Counted from the first letter of the stretch, positions 18,655 to 27,392 are shown. The stretch is 64,000 nucleotides of DNA from Actinoplanes philippinensis (GCF_900113015.1 NZ_FONV01000006.1:372001-436000); one strand, 5' to 3'. Notes: a model not told the origin generated them from the letters alone. Program-made: numbers and translations.

Positions 18655-18685
18655 AAATCCGCGATCGACTGCGTTCTTGTACAGG

Positions 18686-19372
18686 TCAAGGCTGTATCTC
18701 TTCGTCCTCGGCCAAGGTCAAGTCCTCCGGAGCGACGGTGAGCTGCCCCTCTCCGTCAGGATGCTCCACGGTGTATTCCAGTGGTGGGCCGATTATCTTG
18801 CCCAACGGATGCTTGTGGCTGATGACAGTCGTTACGGCGCCTGCGAAGTCGCCGGCAACCAGTCGCACCCGGATGCCCGGCGTGTAGCCGGTCGAGCCGG
18901 CCAGCGGGGGTACGGCGCGATCTCGCCAATGCGGTCCGGGAGCGCGCGTTCTCACCAGAAGGCCCTCCTCCCTGTAGTCGTCCACATCCCGCAGGACTGC
19001 GTATCCGAGGGATTGCAGAATCTCCTCCAGAGCACTGCTCATGGCAGCTCGGACGACGAACAAATGCCGGAGGGCCGGATGCCACTCAGTGCCCCCGGCA
19101 CCGTCGCGACGCCAGGCCCCGACCCGCCGCGCACGCAATGCTGCCTCGGCCAACGGACTGTTGATCCACCAAGACACCCACACGCCACCCTGGCCCGGCT
19201 CGAAGTCATCGGCCAGCTCGACCAAAACGCCGCTGACCTCATCACCGCGCTGGTCCTCGTGGCCAGGGTGGATCGGCAGACCGGCGGCCGCAAGCTCGGC
19301 ACGCACCTCGTCAGCAAAGGCAGACAGCTCGGCTCGGTGACTTTCAGGCATGGGCGGAGGCAACAACGGCAT
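18686..19372 (-). CDS. Orphan hypothetical protein
   Basis: 228 residues if started at ATG 19372; ATG 19351 is an alternative and neither has a well-spaced ribosome site. The N-terminal part (about 10-150) is an acidic helical domain containing WVSWWINSPLAEAALRARR and SALEEILQSLGYAVL. The C-terminal part (about 165-225) looks like a small beta-barrel (TPGIRVRLVAGDFAGAVTTVI, LEYTVEHPDGEGQLTV), reminiscent of a KOW/SH3-like fold. Not recognised. It belongs to the cluster of orphan minus-strand genes. Confidence 0.5.
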   Translation of the reverse strand: MPLLPPPMPESHRAELSAFADEVRAELAAAGLPIHPGHEDQRGDEVSGVLVELADDFEPGQGGVWVSWWINSPLAEAALRARRVGAWRRDGAGGTEWHPALRHLFVVRAAMSSALEEILQSLGYAVLRDVDDYREEGLLVRTRAPGPHWRDRAVPPLAGSTGYTPGIRVRLVAGDFAGAVTTVISHKHPLGKIIGPPLEYTVEHPDGEGQLTVAPEDLTLAEDEEIQP

Positions 19373-19504
19373 CCCTCCATGATCCGTCCTACGTTCGCCG
19401 TTCCTGACTATCGCCGGCCTGGTGAGAATCAGGTTCGCTTGACCAACATCGCCACCCGAGGCGCTGACCACCCCGCCGATCTGGTCAGGGCGGCGAGCGG
19501 ATCA

Positions 19505-19521
19505 CGGCATGACAGTGCGTT
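19505..19521 (+). repeat. 17-bp direct repeat, copy 1
   Basis: CGGCATGACAGTGCGTT, identical to 19717-19733 and two bases past the 3' end of the tRNA-like sequence. It could be an attachment-site or duplication scar. Confidence 0.7.
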
Positions 19522-19523
19522 GC

Positions 19524-19650
19524 GGGCCGAAGGGGATTTGAACCCCTGGTGGGGCATGGCACGCCAGCGGCCCCACGCGCTTTCAGGTCGCCGTGCGTAC
19601 CCGGCTGTCGGCTTGTCGGCGCTGCAATAACCCGGCTCTGCCACCGGCCC
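19524..19650 (-). tRNA. tRNA-like sequence, class II, with about 31 nt of extra sequence near the anticodon (pseudo-tRNA or unusual tRNA-Ser)
   Basis: On the minus strand a 7-bp acceptor stem can form: GGGCCGG at 19650-19644 with TCGGCCC at 19530-19524 (one G-T). A perfect T-arm AGGGG-TTCAAAT-CCCCT precedes the 3' acceptor strand, and a long variable arm GTGGGG/CCCCAC is present. A D-arm-like GCA...TGC hairpin follows the 5' acceptor. The anticodon stem GCGC/GCGC encloses about 38 nt instead of 7; its 3' part, CCTGAAA, would read as a UGA (Ser) anticodon loop. Total 127 nt, CCA not encoded. Whether it is functional is unclear. Confidence 0.4.
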
Positions 19651-19716
19651 GCCGCAGTATCGCGGCGACGGTGCCCACCCCGCACCCGAATAACCTCGGC
19701 GCCGGAGCGCTATCGG

Positions 19717-19733
19717 CGGCATGACAGTGCGTT
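19717..19733 (+). repeat. 17-bp direct repeat, copy 2
   Basis: Same 17 bases as 19505-19521, offset 212 bp, so the pair brackets the tRNA-like sequence. This copy touches the 3' end of the frameshifted gene at 19733-20382. Confidence 0.7.
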
Positions 19734-20382
19734 CAACTTACCTGCCGCACGTGGCGTAGAACATCTATTCCCTCAGGATCAACGGACCACAATGAGGTGC
19801 GTAGATCGGACAACGGCAGTACGGCCGATGCCTCTTCTTGCAGCGCGATGACGGTCTGTGCGGAGATGAACCAGTCACATTGACCTCGGCACTCCCAGAG
19901 CATGATCATCGCGCCGTTTCGCTCCCACCGATGGACGGTATGACCCGGCCAACCTGTCGTATATCGGCGCTGTAGCGCGTTGAGCGTGACATCGTCGAGT
20001 TCGGCGCCTGCGCCTGCAACAACGGGCCTTGCGAGAAGCAGGACTCGTCCCATCGCCGTGTCGCCGCGAACTCAGCCGCGTCACGGCAGTACCGCGTGGT
20101 GCCGCGCGTCCAGCCACCAGCGTTTTTGATATCACCACCGACAAGGATCTCAGGGTTCTCACCCCCGAGAGGAACACCCCAGGCGCAGACGCCCTGGTTC
20201 TCGACGGAGAGGACCAGAACGGGACCTGCCCAACCGGGGAACCTTCGATCGACCGACTCCGGCAGGTCAATCATCACCGTCTCGGGAAATACGACCTGAT
20301 CGGTGTACGGAACAGCGATCTCCCGTGCAACCTCGGCAGTGATCACGGACCGGACACCATCCGGTACGGCCGACAGGTTCAT
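19733..20382 (-). pseudogene. Frameshifted orphan gene (two overlapping frames of one protein)
   Basis: The upstream frame (starting ATG 20382: AVPYTDQVVFPETVMIDLPE ... WDESCFSQ) and the downstream frame (LDDVTLNALQRRYTTGW ... QCDWFISAQTVIALQEE, ending at 19733) read as successive parts of one protein of about 216 residues. They join in a GCAGGC repeat near 20000-20015; a one-base loss there (or sequencing error) explains the switch. Family not recognised; the style is that of small cytosolic immunity-type proteins, like its neighbours. Confidence 0.5.
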
Positions 20383-20574
20383 GCGCGATGTCTAACATAC
20401 GGCCGGGCCGCCAGGTCGCGACGCCACGAACCTCCCGCGCGAACGCGGCGGTATGAGCGACCAGGTATAACTACCTGCCGAACGGCCCTGCGATCTGACG
20501 GGGAAACGGAAGTCATCGCTGGAGTTCCGGACGCCGGCCGCCCTGCCCCGGAATCCGGCGCGTACGACCTTGGC

Positions 20575-21036
20575 TCACTCGAAGCCTCGGAAGACGCCGT
20601 CACCGTCCGTGTTGTCGACAAATTCTTCCCAATCCATATTCGAGATGGTCAGATTGTTCTGAACAGACCACATTTCGGATGGCACGACGCGAAATGTGGT
20701 GCCGTACTGCGGTCCCTTGCCCTGGTCCGTCAGGCCTTCGACATAGTCGTAGAGGTTGACTACCAGGATCGGCATGTCGGGGTGAGTCAGGGCCTTCGCG
20801 TCGACGAGGAAGGCAACGCCATGGTCCGAGTCTGCGGGCACCAGTTCCAGGAGCTGCGACAGTGTGATCCCTTCGTACGCACGATCATCGACGAATTCAA
20901 CGAAGGCAGTGAAGCCCTCCTCTGTCTGTGGCTCAACGATCGCGGCTTGGATCTCCACCCATTCCTGCAGATGGGCGAAGTCGGTCCGGACGACCAGAGA
21001 GACATCGGAACGCTGGTGCCACACGCGCTTGTCCAC
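20575..21036 (-). CDS. DUF6924-type protein
   Basis: 153 residues from GTG 21036. The longer frame upstream is GC-biased noise. The pattern LVVRTDFAHLQEWVEIQAAI near residue 13, VDDRAYEGITLSQLLELVP, FLVDAKALTHPDMPILVV and the C-terminal FRVVPSEMWSVQNNLTISN, EEFVDNTDGDGVFRGF matches what I recall of actinobacterial DUF6924 proteins. Biochemical role is unknown; the family is frequently found among orphan or immunity-like genes. Leaderless start 7 nt after TACCCT. Confidence 0.65.
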   Translation of the reverse strand: MDKRVWHQRSDVSLVVRTDFAHLQEWVEIQAAIVEPQTEEGFTAFVEFVDDRAYEGITLSQLLELVPADSDHGVAFLVDAKALTHPDMPILVVNLYDYVEGLTDQGKGPQYGTTFRVVPSEMWSVQNNLTISNMDWEEFVDNTDGDGVFRGFE

Positions 21037-21043
21037 GAGCGCG

Positions 21044-21049
21044 AGGGTA
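21044..21049 (-). promoter_or_regulatory. -10 box of a leaderless promoter (DUF6924 gene)
   Basis: TACCCT on the minus strand, 7 nt before GTG 21036. The 328-bp stretch 21037-21364 holds this promoter and the hairpin at 21291; I see no further gene in it. Confidence 0.5.
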
Positions 21050-21290
21050 GGCCAGACCGTGGGCCTGGCCGCGCGTACTCGGCTGCGCCTCGCCCCACCG
21101 CGGAAACGCCCGACGGACCCGGATCGACTCACCCCGCCGGGGTACGACGCAGGTTCGGACCCTCCGCGTGCGGCGAAACCGAGCCATAGCGGCCCCGGAC
21201 ACCCCACCCGGCACGCCACGGTCACCAAGCCCCGCCGCACTGTTTCGAACGGCAGGGCCAGTGCCTGTTTCGGAAGGGGAACGGGAGCGG

Positions 21291-21318
21291 GGCCGAGGTC
21301 CGGGCGAGCGGCTCGGCC
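21291..21318 (-). terminator. Hairpin downstream of the lipase gene
   Basis: GGCCGAG and CTCGGCC arms with a 14-nt loop, about 47 nt past the lipase stop on the minus strand. GC-rich, no T-tract. Confidence 0.35.
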
Positions 21319-21364
21319 GGGCCATGCCGCGCCCCGGCCTTTCCGGAGAACGGCGCCGGCCGCC

Positions 21365-22684
21365 TCAGGGCATCAGCGGCAGCGCCGCGCAGTTCGACGA
21401 CGTCTTCGCGCCGGCGAGGCGCTGGGCCAGCCAGTCGACCGCCGGGCCCTGGTCGGACAGCAGCGGCCCGAAGTGGTTGAGCAGCGGGCTCACCGTCCAC
21501 GGCAGCGCGACCGGGGCGTAGACGACCGAGCCGCCGAGACGGCACCAGGCGGCGGCCATCGTCCGGGCCTGGCCGTGCGGCACCAGGTTGTCGAATACGC
21601 CGGTCGCCACCCGGACCACGCCGGCGGGCTTGCGGCTGCCGATCAACTGCTTGCCGAGGTACGCCCGGAGCGTCGGCTCGGCACTGACGATGTCGGAGAC
21701 GGACTGCCCGTTCGTCGTCCAGGCGGTGCTGCGCCGGCCCGCGTACGCGAAGATCGCGTCCCCCACGCACATGGTCGACAGGTCCTCCAGCACGGCCCGG
21801 CCGGACGCGCTCAGGTAGCGGTCGAGCAGCGGCCGCAGATCGGGCTCGGACTGCGCGAACCCGTTGACCGACCAGCCCAGCGCGCCGAGCAGCTCACTGC
21901 CGTCGATGGCTTTCATGACCGCGGTGAGGTCGGCCGGGGGCGCGCCCGCGTAGGTGGCGGTCACCTGGACGTCCGGCGCGTACGCCGCCTGCAGCTCCGC
22001 CGCCGCTGCCACCGCGCCGCCGCCCTGGCTGTAGCCGTAGAGCCCGACCGGCGACGCCCCGGTGATCGACGTGCCGGGCAGCGCCCGGGCGGCACGGGCC
22101 GCGTCGAGCACGGCGTGCCCCGAGTCGACCCGGTTGACGTAGGTGTGCAGCCGGTCGGTGGCGCCGAGCCCCGGATAGTCGGTCTGCACGACGGCGATGC
22201 CCTTCGCCAGCAGCCGGTAGATGGCCAGCACCTCGTAGCCGATCGACACCGTCGTCTGCCCGTCGCCGGCGCCGAGGACCAGCCCGCGCTGCAGGGCGAG
22301 GGAGGTGGAGCACTGGTCGCCCTGTCCCATCGTGCCGGGCGCGAGGACCACGAGCGGGCGGACTCCCCGGTACGACGCGGCCGGCTCCAGGTAGGCGCCG
22401 GTCACCGCGACCGGGTTGCCGGTCGAGTCGGTGGATTTGTACATGATCCGGGTGGCCCGTCCCGGCAGGGTGCCGTCGATGCCGGGCAGGGACAGCGCGA
22501 GTGGCAGCGGCTCGGTGCGGATCAGGGCGCCGTCGGCCGCCGGCAGCGTCGCGGGCGGCGTGTAGAAGCCGGGGACGGTGACGCCGCGGGAGGTGACGGC
22601 GGCGCGGGCCGGGCCGGCGGGAAGACCCACCGCGAGCAGGGTGGCGGCGATCAGAGCGGCGGAGAGACGGGTGCGTACGGACAT
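21365..22684 (-). CDS. Secreted lipase (secretory lipase / LIP family)
   Basis: 439 residues from ATG 22684, with GGAGG 6 nt upstream. Signal peptide about 1-27 (RTRLSAALIAATLLAVGLPAG region, cleavage after ARA). An alpha/beta-hydrolase core follows with nucleophile elbow GYSQGG (Ser near residue 215), probable Asp in FDNLVPHGQ and His in LLNHFGP near the C-terminus. The length and GxSxGG elbow fit the LIP family of triacylglycerol lipases. Exported by Sec. It is divergent from the SARP regulator gene. Confidence 0.88.
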   Translation of the reverse strand: MSVRTRLSAALIAATLLAVGLPAGPARAAVTSRGVTVPGFYTPPATLPAADGALIRTEPLPLALSLPGIDGTLPGRATRIMYKSTDSTGNPVAVTGAYLEPAASYRGVRPLVVLAPGTMGQGDQCSTSLALQRGLVLGAGDGQTTVSIGYEVLAIYRLLAKGIAVVQTDYPGLGATDRLHTYVNRVDSGHAVLDAARAARALPGTSITGASPVGLYGYSQGGGAVAAAAELQAAYAPDVQVTATYAGAPPADLTAVMKAIDGSELLGALGWSVNGFAQSEPDLRPLLDRYLSASGRAVLEDLSTMCVGDAIFAYAGRRSTAWTTNGQSVSDIVSAEPTLRAYLGKQLIGSRKPAGVVRVATGVFDNLVPHGQARTMAAAWCRLGGSVVYAPVALPWTVSPLLNHFGPLLSDQGPAVDWLAQRLAGAKTSSNCAALPLMP

Positions 22685-22806
22685 GTACGGCCTCCGGGGA
22701 CTCAGCATCGAATCCACTCATAGGTGTCGATGAGCGAAGCTGTGTTACCGGACGGTAACCAGGCGAAACGAGAGACTCCAGAGCCTTCATTTCTCGTCTC
22801 GCCGGA

Positions 22807-22849
22807 CCCGGTGACCGCGCCCTCCCCCTCCGGCGGCGCGATCACCGGG
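22807..22849. promoter_or_regulatory. Long inverted repeat in the lipase/SARP divergent gap
   Basis: Arms CCCGGTGA and TCACCGGG, extended inwards by CGCGCC/GGCGCG after one mismatch, around a C-rich loop. Between divergent starts it cannot terminate either gene; it is a candidate operator or cruciform. The remainder of 22685-22976 shows nothing coding. Confidence 0.4.
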
Positions 22850-22976
22850 CCGGGCCCACCATGACGGACTCCGCTGAGGCGCGGCTGAAGTCCCGCTGAG
22901 CCGATGATCTCGGCTGCGGAAATCCGACAACGTCGCCGTTTCTGCGGCATGTCCCCTTCGTGCCAGAGTGGACGGC

Positions 22977-25796
22977 ATGCGGATCAACCTGCTCGGTCCG
23001 GTCGAGGTGGTCCGCGACGGCGTGTCCCACCCGGTGACCGGTCTGCGCCGCAAGGCGGTGCTCGCCGTGCTGGCGCTGCGCCGGGGCGAGGTGGTCGGCG
23101 TGGAGCGCCTGGTGGACAGCGTGTGGGCGGGCGGCGCCCCGTCCACCGTGGCCAACTCGCTGCAGCAGCACGTGTCCCAGCTCCGCCAGCTGCTGGGCGA
23201 CCGCGGCGCGATCGTGGCCCGCTCCCCCGGCTATCTGCTGCCGGTCGACGCGGCCGACACCGATGTCGCCGCCGCCGAGCGGCTGATCCGCGCGGCCGGC
23301 ACGAGCACCGATCCGGCCGAGCGCGCCGGTCTGCTGCGCTCGGCGCTGGCGTTGTGGCGCGGCGCCTCGCTCGCCGACGTGGCCACCCTGCCGTGGCTCG
23401 ACGATCAGGCGCGCCGCCTCGACGAGCTGCGCCTGCGGGCACGCCGTGACCTGGCCGCGGCCGAGCAGGCGACCGGCAACGACGCGGCGCTGCTGCCGGA
23501 GCTGGCCGACCTGGCCGCCGCGCACCCGTTCGACGAGCAGTTGCACGCCCGGCTGATCCTCGCGCTGTACCGGGCGGGCCGGCAGGCCGACGCGCTGCAC
23601 GCCTACCAGCGGTTGCGCGAGCGGCTGCGCGGCGAGCTCGGCATCGACCCGAGCCCGCCGCTGCGCGAGCTGGAGACCGCCATCCTCCGGCAGGACTCCG
23701 CTCTGGCCGCCCGGCCGGCCCCGCCGCCGGACACCGCGCCGGCCCGCTCCCACGCCACCCGCGTGCCCGCGCAGCTGCCCGCCGCGGTGCCCGCGTTCAC
23801 CGGCCGTGACCTGGAGCTGCACGAGCTCGGCTCGGCGGCCGAGGACACCGGCGACGCCACGGTGGTGATCGTGGCGGTGTCCGGCAGCGGCGGCGTCGGC
23901 AAGACCGCCCTCGCCGTCCACTGGGCACAGCGGGCCGCCCCGCGCTTCCCGGACGGCCAGCTCTACGCCGACCTGCGGGGGTTCGCCCCGGAGGGGTCCG
24001 CCGCCGACCCGGGCGAGGTGGTGCGCGGTTTCCTGGACGCGTTCGGCGTCCCGGCGTCGTCGGTCCCGGCCGGGCCGGCCGCCCAGACCGCCCTCTACCG
24101 CAGCCTGGTGGCCGGCCGCCGGGTGCTGGTCGTGCTCGACAACGCCCGCGACGCCGCCCAGGTGCGCCCGCTGCTGCCCGGCGCGCCCGGCTGCATGGTG
24201 GTGGTGACCAGCCGCAACCTGCTCACCCCGCTGATCGCCGGCGAGGGCGCCCGGCCGGTGCCGCTCGGCCCGCTGACCGCCGAGGAGGCGTCGGCGCTGC
24301 TGGCCCGGCGGCTGGGCGCGGCCCGGACCGCCGCCGAGCCGGCCGCCGTCGCCGAGATCGTCGCCTGCTGCGCGCGGCTGCCGCTGCCGCTGGTGGTGGT
24401 CGCCGCGCAGGCCGCGACCCGGCCGGCCCTGACACTCACCACTCTCGCCGCCCAGCTGCGCGAGCGCCGGGGCGACCTGGGCGCGTTCGACGCCGGCGAC
24501 GACAGCACCGACGTGAGCGCGGTGTTCTCCTGGTCGTACCGTCGGCTGACCGAGCCCGCCGCCCGCCTGTTCCGGCTGCTGGGCCTGCACCCCGGGCCGG
24601 ACGCCGGCGTCACCACGGCGGCCGCGCTCTGCGGCGCCTCACCGGCCGCCACCCGGCGGCTGCTGGCCGAGCTGGCCGAGGCCAGCCTGATCAGCGAGAC
24701 GGTCACCGACCGTTTCACCATGCACGACCTTCTCCGGGTGTACGCGACCGCCCGCGCCGTGGAGCACGACGAGGCGGCCGACCGGCTGGCCGCGCAGCGG
24801 CGTCTGCTGGAGCACCTGCTGCACTCGGTGCAGGCGTGCGCCCGTGTGCAGTACGGCGCGTGGCAGAGCCTGGACCTGCCGCCAGCCGCCGAGGACCTGC
24901 CGGTGGAGCGGTTCGGCGATCCGACCGCCGCCAATGTGTGGTACCGGGCGGAGCAGCGGGTGCTGATCGCCGCGATCGGGCTGGCCGCGGGCGTTCCCGG
25001 CCTCGAGGGGTATGCGTGGCGGCTCGCCTGGAGCCAGAGTTTGATCATGGAGGCGCACGCGCTGTGGCGGGACGCGGTCACGGTGCAGCGGATCGGGCTG
25101 GACGCGGCGACCCGTACCGGCGACCGGATCGGCTGTGCCCACGCCGAGCACGGGCTCGGCATGGCGTATTCGTGGATGGGCCGGGACGCCGACGCGCTGC
25201 GGCACCTGGACCGGGCCGCGTGGGAGTTCGCGGCCCTCGGCGACCGATGGCATCACGCGCAGGTCTGCTTCGGCATCGGCCTGGTGCACGACCGGCGCGG
25301 CGAGGACGCCGAGGCCCGCGACCAGTCGATGCGGGCGCTGGAGCTGTACCGGGAGATCGGTGACCGGCGCGGCCAGGCCATCGCGCTGGGCAACATCGGC
25401 TGGTCGATGGCGAAACTCGGCGACCTGGAACCGGCCCTCGCCGCCTGCCGCGAGTCGCTCGAGGCGCACCAGGAGCTCGGTGACGTGCAGGGCATCGCCG
25501 GTTCCTGGGACAGCCTGGGCCTGGTCCACCAGCGTTCCGGCCGCCTCGGCGACGCGACGACCTGTTACCGGGCCGCCGTCGAGCTGTGGGGCCGGATCGA
25601 GAACGACTTCCAGCGGGCCGCCACGCTGACCCGGCTCGGCGACGTGCACGCCGCGGCGGGCGAGGACGACGAGGCCCGGGCGTGCTGGGAGCTTTCGCTG
25701 ACCATCCTGGACGAGCTGGAGCACGCCGACGCCGAGGCGGTCCGCGGCCGGCTGGCACCGGTCCCGATCCACACGGCGTCCCGGATCGACGGCTGA
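22977..25796 (+). CDS. AfsR/SARP-type regulator with NB-ARC and TPR domains
   Basis: About 939 residues from ATG 22977; a GTG 9 nt earlier is in frame. Winged-helix OmpR-like DNA-binding domain about 1-90 (LLGPVEVVRDG, RRKAVLAVLALRRGEVV), BTAD domain about 95-240, NB-ARC ATPase about 270-560 with Walker A SGGVGKTAL near 303 and LVVLDNARDAAQVRPLLPG, then a helical linker and TPR repeats about 690-910. The full AfsR architecture indicates an ATP-dependent switch that activates promoters through direct repeats. No biosynthetic cluster is adjacent, so targets may be distant or include the divergent lipase. A CAGAGT box 7 nt before the ATG hints at a leaderless message. Confidence 0.92.
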   Translation: MRINLLGPVEVVRDGVSHPVTGLRRKAVLAVLALRRGEVVGVERLVDSVWAGGAPSTVANSLQQHVSQLRQLLGDRGAIVARSPGYLLPVDAADTDVAAAERLIRAAGTSTDPAERAGLLRSALALWRGASLADVATLPWLDDQARRLDELRLRARRDLAAAEQATGNDAALLPELADLAAAHPFDEQLHARLILALYRAGRQADALHAYQRLRERLRGELGIDPSPPLRELETAILRQDSALAARPAPPPDTAPARSHATRVPAQLPAAVPAFTGRDLELHELGSAAEDTGDATVVIVAVSGSGGVGKTALAVHWAQRAAPRFPDGQLYADLRGFAPEGSAADPGEVVRGFLDAFGVPASSVPAGPAAQTALYRSLVAGRRVLVVLDNARDAAQVRPLLPGAPGCMVVVTSRNLLTPLIAGEGARPVPLGPLTAEEASALLARRLGAARTAAEPAAVAEIVACCARLPLPLVVVAAQAATRPALTLTTLAAQLRERRGDLGAFDAGDDSTDVSAVFSWSYRRLTEPAARLFRLLGLHPGPDAGVTTAAALCGASPAATRRLLAELAEASLISETVTDRFTMHDLLRVYATARAVEHDEAADRLAAQRRLLEHLLHSVQACARVQYGAWQSLDLPPAAEDLPVERFGDPTAANVWYRAEQRVLIAAIGLAAGVPGLEGYAWRLAWSQSLIMEAHALWRDAVTVQRIGLDAATRTGDRIGCAHAEHGLGMAYSWMGRDADALRHLDRAAWEFAALGDRWHHAQVCFGIGLVHDRRGEDAEARDQSMRALELYREIGDRRGQAIALGNIGWSMAKLGDLEPALAACRESLEAHQELGDVQGIAGSWDSLGLVHQRSGRLGDATTCYRAAVELWGRIENDFQRAATLTRLGDVHAAAGEDDEARACWELSLTILDELEHADAEAVRGRLAPVPIHTASRIDG

Positions 25797-25819
25797 CAAA
25801 GCCGCCGCGCGTGGCGGGG

Positions 25820-26506
25820 TCACATGCGGTTGGCCAGGCCGTCGAGGATGCACTCCAGGCCGAAGGCGAACCCGTCGCCGCCGGGACCGAACGCGCCGTC
25901 GGTGGCCGCCCCGGTCAGCGCCGGGAAGTCGCCGGCCCGCTCCCGCAGCGACTCGGCCAGCGCGGTGGCCAGGTGCACCCCGTCGTCGGCGGCGATGCCG
26001 GCCTCGGCCTGCACCTGGTTGCGGATGTGACCGGTGAGGACCACCACCGCGTCCACCCGCTCGGCGCCGGACAGCCCGGAGCCGTCCAGCAGGGCGACGG
26101 CGCGCTCCAGCCAGCTCACCTCGTTGGGGCCGACCGGCCGGGCCTGGACGGTGGCCTGCGCGATCCAGGGATGACTCCGGAACACCTCGCGCAGGCTCTC
26201 CGCCCACCGCCGTAGCGCGGGCCGCCACCCCTCGGGGCCGTCGACGGCGGGCGCGACGCCGAGCGCGCTGTCGATCATCAGGGCGACCAGCTCCGCGCGG
26301 CCGGGCACGTACCGGTACAGCGACATGGCGGTGAACCCGAACCGGTCCGCCACCCGCTGCATGGTGACCGCGGGCAGCCCCTCGGCGTCGGCGATCGCGA
26401 CGGCGGCCTCGGCGATCTGGGCGACGGTGAGCACCGGCCGCGGACCCCGGCTGCCCCGAGCGCCGCGTCCCCACAGCAGATCCATCGCACTGACCTGAGC
26501 CTTCAT
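25820..26506 (-). CDS. TetR-family regulator (TetR_C tetracycline-repressor-like C-domain)
   Basis: 228 residues from ATG 26506 with a GAGAGGT site. HTH about residues 28-80: LTVAQIAEAAVAIADAEGL, MQRVADRFGFTAMSLYRYV. A long C-terminal helical domain contains a conserved-looking HPWIAQA and FAFGLECILDGL at the end. Divergent from the SDR gene (26560) with a 53-bp shared control region, so it should regulate itself and the reductase. Effector unknown. Confidence 0.88.
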   Translation of the reverse strand: MKAQVSAMDLLWGRGARGSRGPRPVLTVAQIAEAAVAIADAEGLPAVTMQRVADRFGFTAMSLYRYVPGRAELVALMIDSALGVAPAVDGPEGWRPALRRWAESLREVFRSHPWIAQATVQARPVGPNEVSWLERAVALLDGSGLSGAERVDAVVVLTGHIRNQVQAEAGIAADDGVHLATALAESLRERAGDFPALTGAATDGAFGPGGDGFAFGLECILDGLANRM

Positions 26507-26547
26507 CGGCACCTCTCGTTTCGTTGACGCCGCCACGCAGAACTGTG

Positions 26548-26580
26548 TATAACATAAACGTGACTGCTTACGGCATAAAC
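26548..26580. promoter_or_regulatory. Leaderless promoter and direct repeats in the TetR/SDR gap
   Basis: TATAAC (26548-26553) lies 6 nt before GTG 26560, with TTGACG at 26523. CATAAAC occurs at 26553-26559 and 26574-26580, 21 bp apart (two helical turns), on one face of the DNA. AACTGTGTAT (26541) and ATAAACAGTT (26575) form an imperfect inverted pair around them. Likely TetR contacts. Confidence 0.4.
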
Positions 26581-27372
26581 AGTTTGAACGCCTCCCTCGC
26601 CGGTCGCACCGCTCTGGTCACCGGCGGCTCCCGCGGCATCGGCCGGGGCATCTGCGAGCGCCTCGCCGCCGGCGGCGTCCTGGTCGCAGTCCACTACGCG
26701 AGCAACGACGCCGCCGCCAAGGACACCGTCGACACCATCGAGGCGGCCGGTGGCCGGGCCTTCCCGATCCGGGCCGAGCTCGGGGCCGACGGCGACGCCG
26801 ACACCGTGATCCAGGCCGTCGCCGCCGGGCTGCGCGCCCGCACCGGGCAGGACCGGCTCGACATCCTGGTCAACAACGCGGCCGTCGCCGACTCCGCCGG
26901 CGGCATCGACACCGAGACCCCGGAGGCGTTCGACCGGCTCTTCGCGGTCAACGTGCGGGCGCCGTTCTTCCTCATCCAGAAGGCGCTGCCGCTGATGGGC
27001 GACGGCGGCCGCATCATCAACATCGGCTCCGGCGTCACCCGCATCGCCCTGCCCGGCGAGCTGGCGTACGCGATGACCAAGGCCGCGATCGCCACCCTCA
27101 CCCGCAACGTCGCCAACCAGGTCGGCGCCCGCGGCATCACCGTCAACGCGGTCGCCCCCGGCCCGACCCGCACCGAGCGGACCGCGGTCTTCTACGACCG
27201 GCCGGAGGCCCGGACGATGATCGCGGCCGCCCAGGCGCTCGAACGGGTCGGCACCCCCGCCGACATCGCCGAGGTCGTCGCCTTCCTGGCCGGCCCCGGC
27301 AGCGGCTGGCTCACCGCCAACGTCATCGACGCCACCGGCGGCAGCTACCTGGGCCCGAAACGGCTCGGCTGA
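26560..27372 (+). CDS. Short-chain dehydrogenase/reductase (SDR)
   Basis: 270 residues from GTG 26560. Cofactor motif TGGSRGIGRG near residue 22, NNAA near 105, catalytic Ser in IGSGVTRIAL and YAMTK (Y and K four apart) near 170, then NAVAPGPTRTE. The Arg after TGGS suggests NADPH use. This is the classical FabG-like layout; the substrate is unknown. It is the probable target of the divergent TetR, a common pair for detoxifying reductases. Confidence 0.9.
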   Translation: MTAYGINSLNASLAGRTALVTGGSRGIGRGICERLAAGGVLVAVHYASNDAAAKDTVDTIEAAGGRAFPIRAELGADGDADTVIQAVAAGLRARTGQDRLDILVNNAAVADSAGGIDTETPEAFDRLFAVNVRAPFFLIQKALPLMGDGGRIINIGSGVTRIALPGELAYAMTKAAIATLTRNVANQVGARGITVNAVAPGPTRTERTAVFYDRPEARTMIAAAQALERVGTPADIAEVVAFLAGPGSGWLTANVIDATGGSYLGPKRLG

Positions 27373-27392
27373 GGCCACCCCCACCCACGCGG

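Noticed and set aside
21365..25796. Biosynthetic gene cluster around the SARP regulator
   Set aside because: No PKS, NRPS, terpene or tailoring cluster is adjacent; only a lipase, TetR and single oxidoreductases.
24639..26555. 638-codon minus-strand ORF across SARP and TetR genes
   Set aside because: It covers two real genes in other frames with normal domains; composition is typical of antisense noise.
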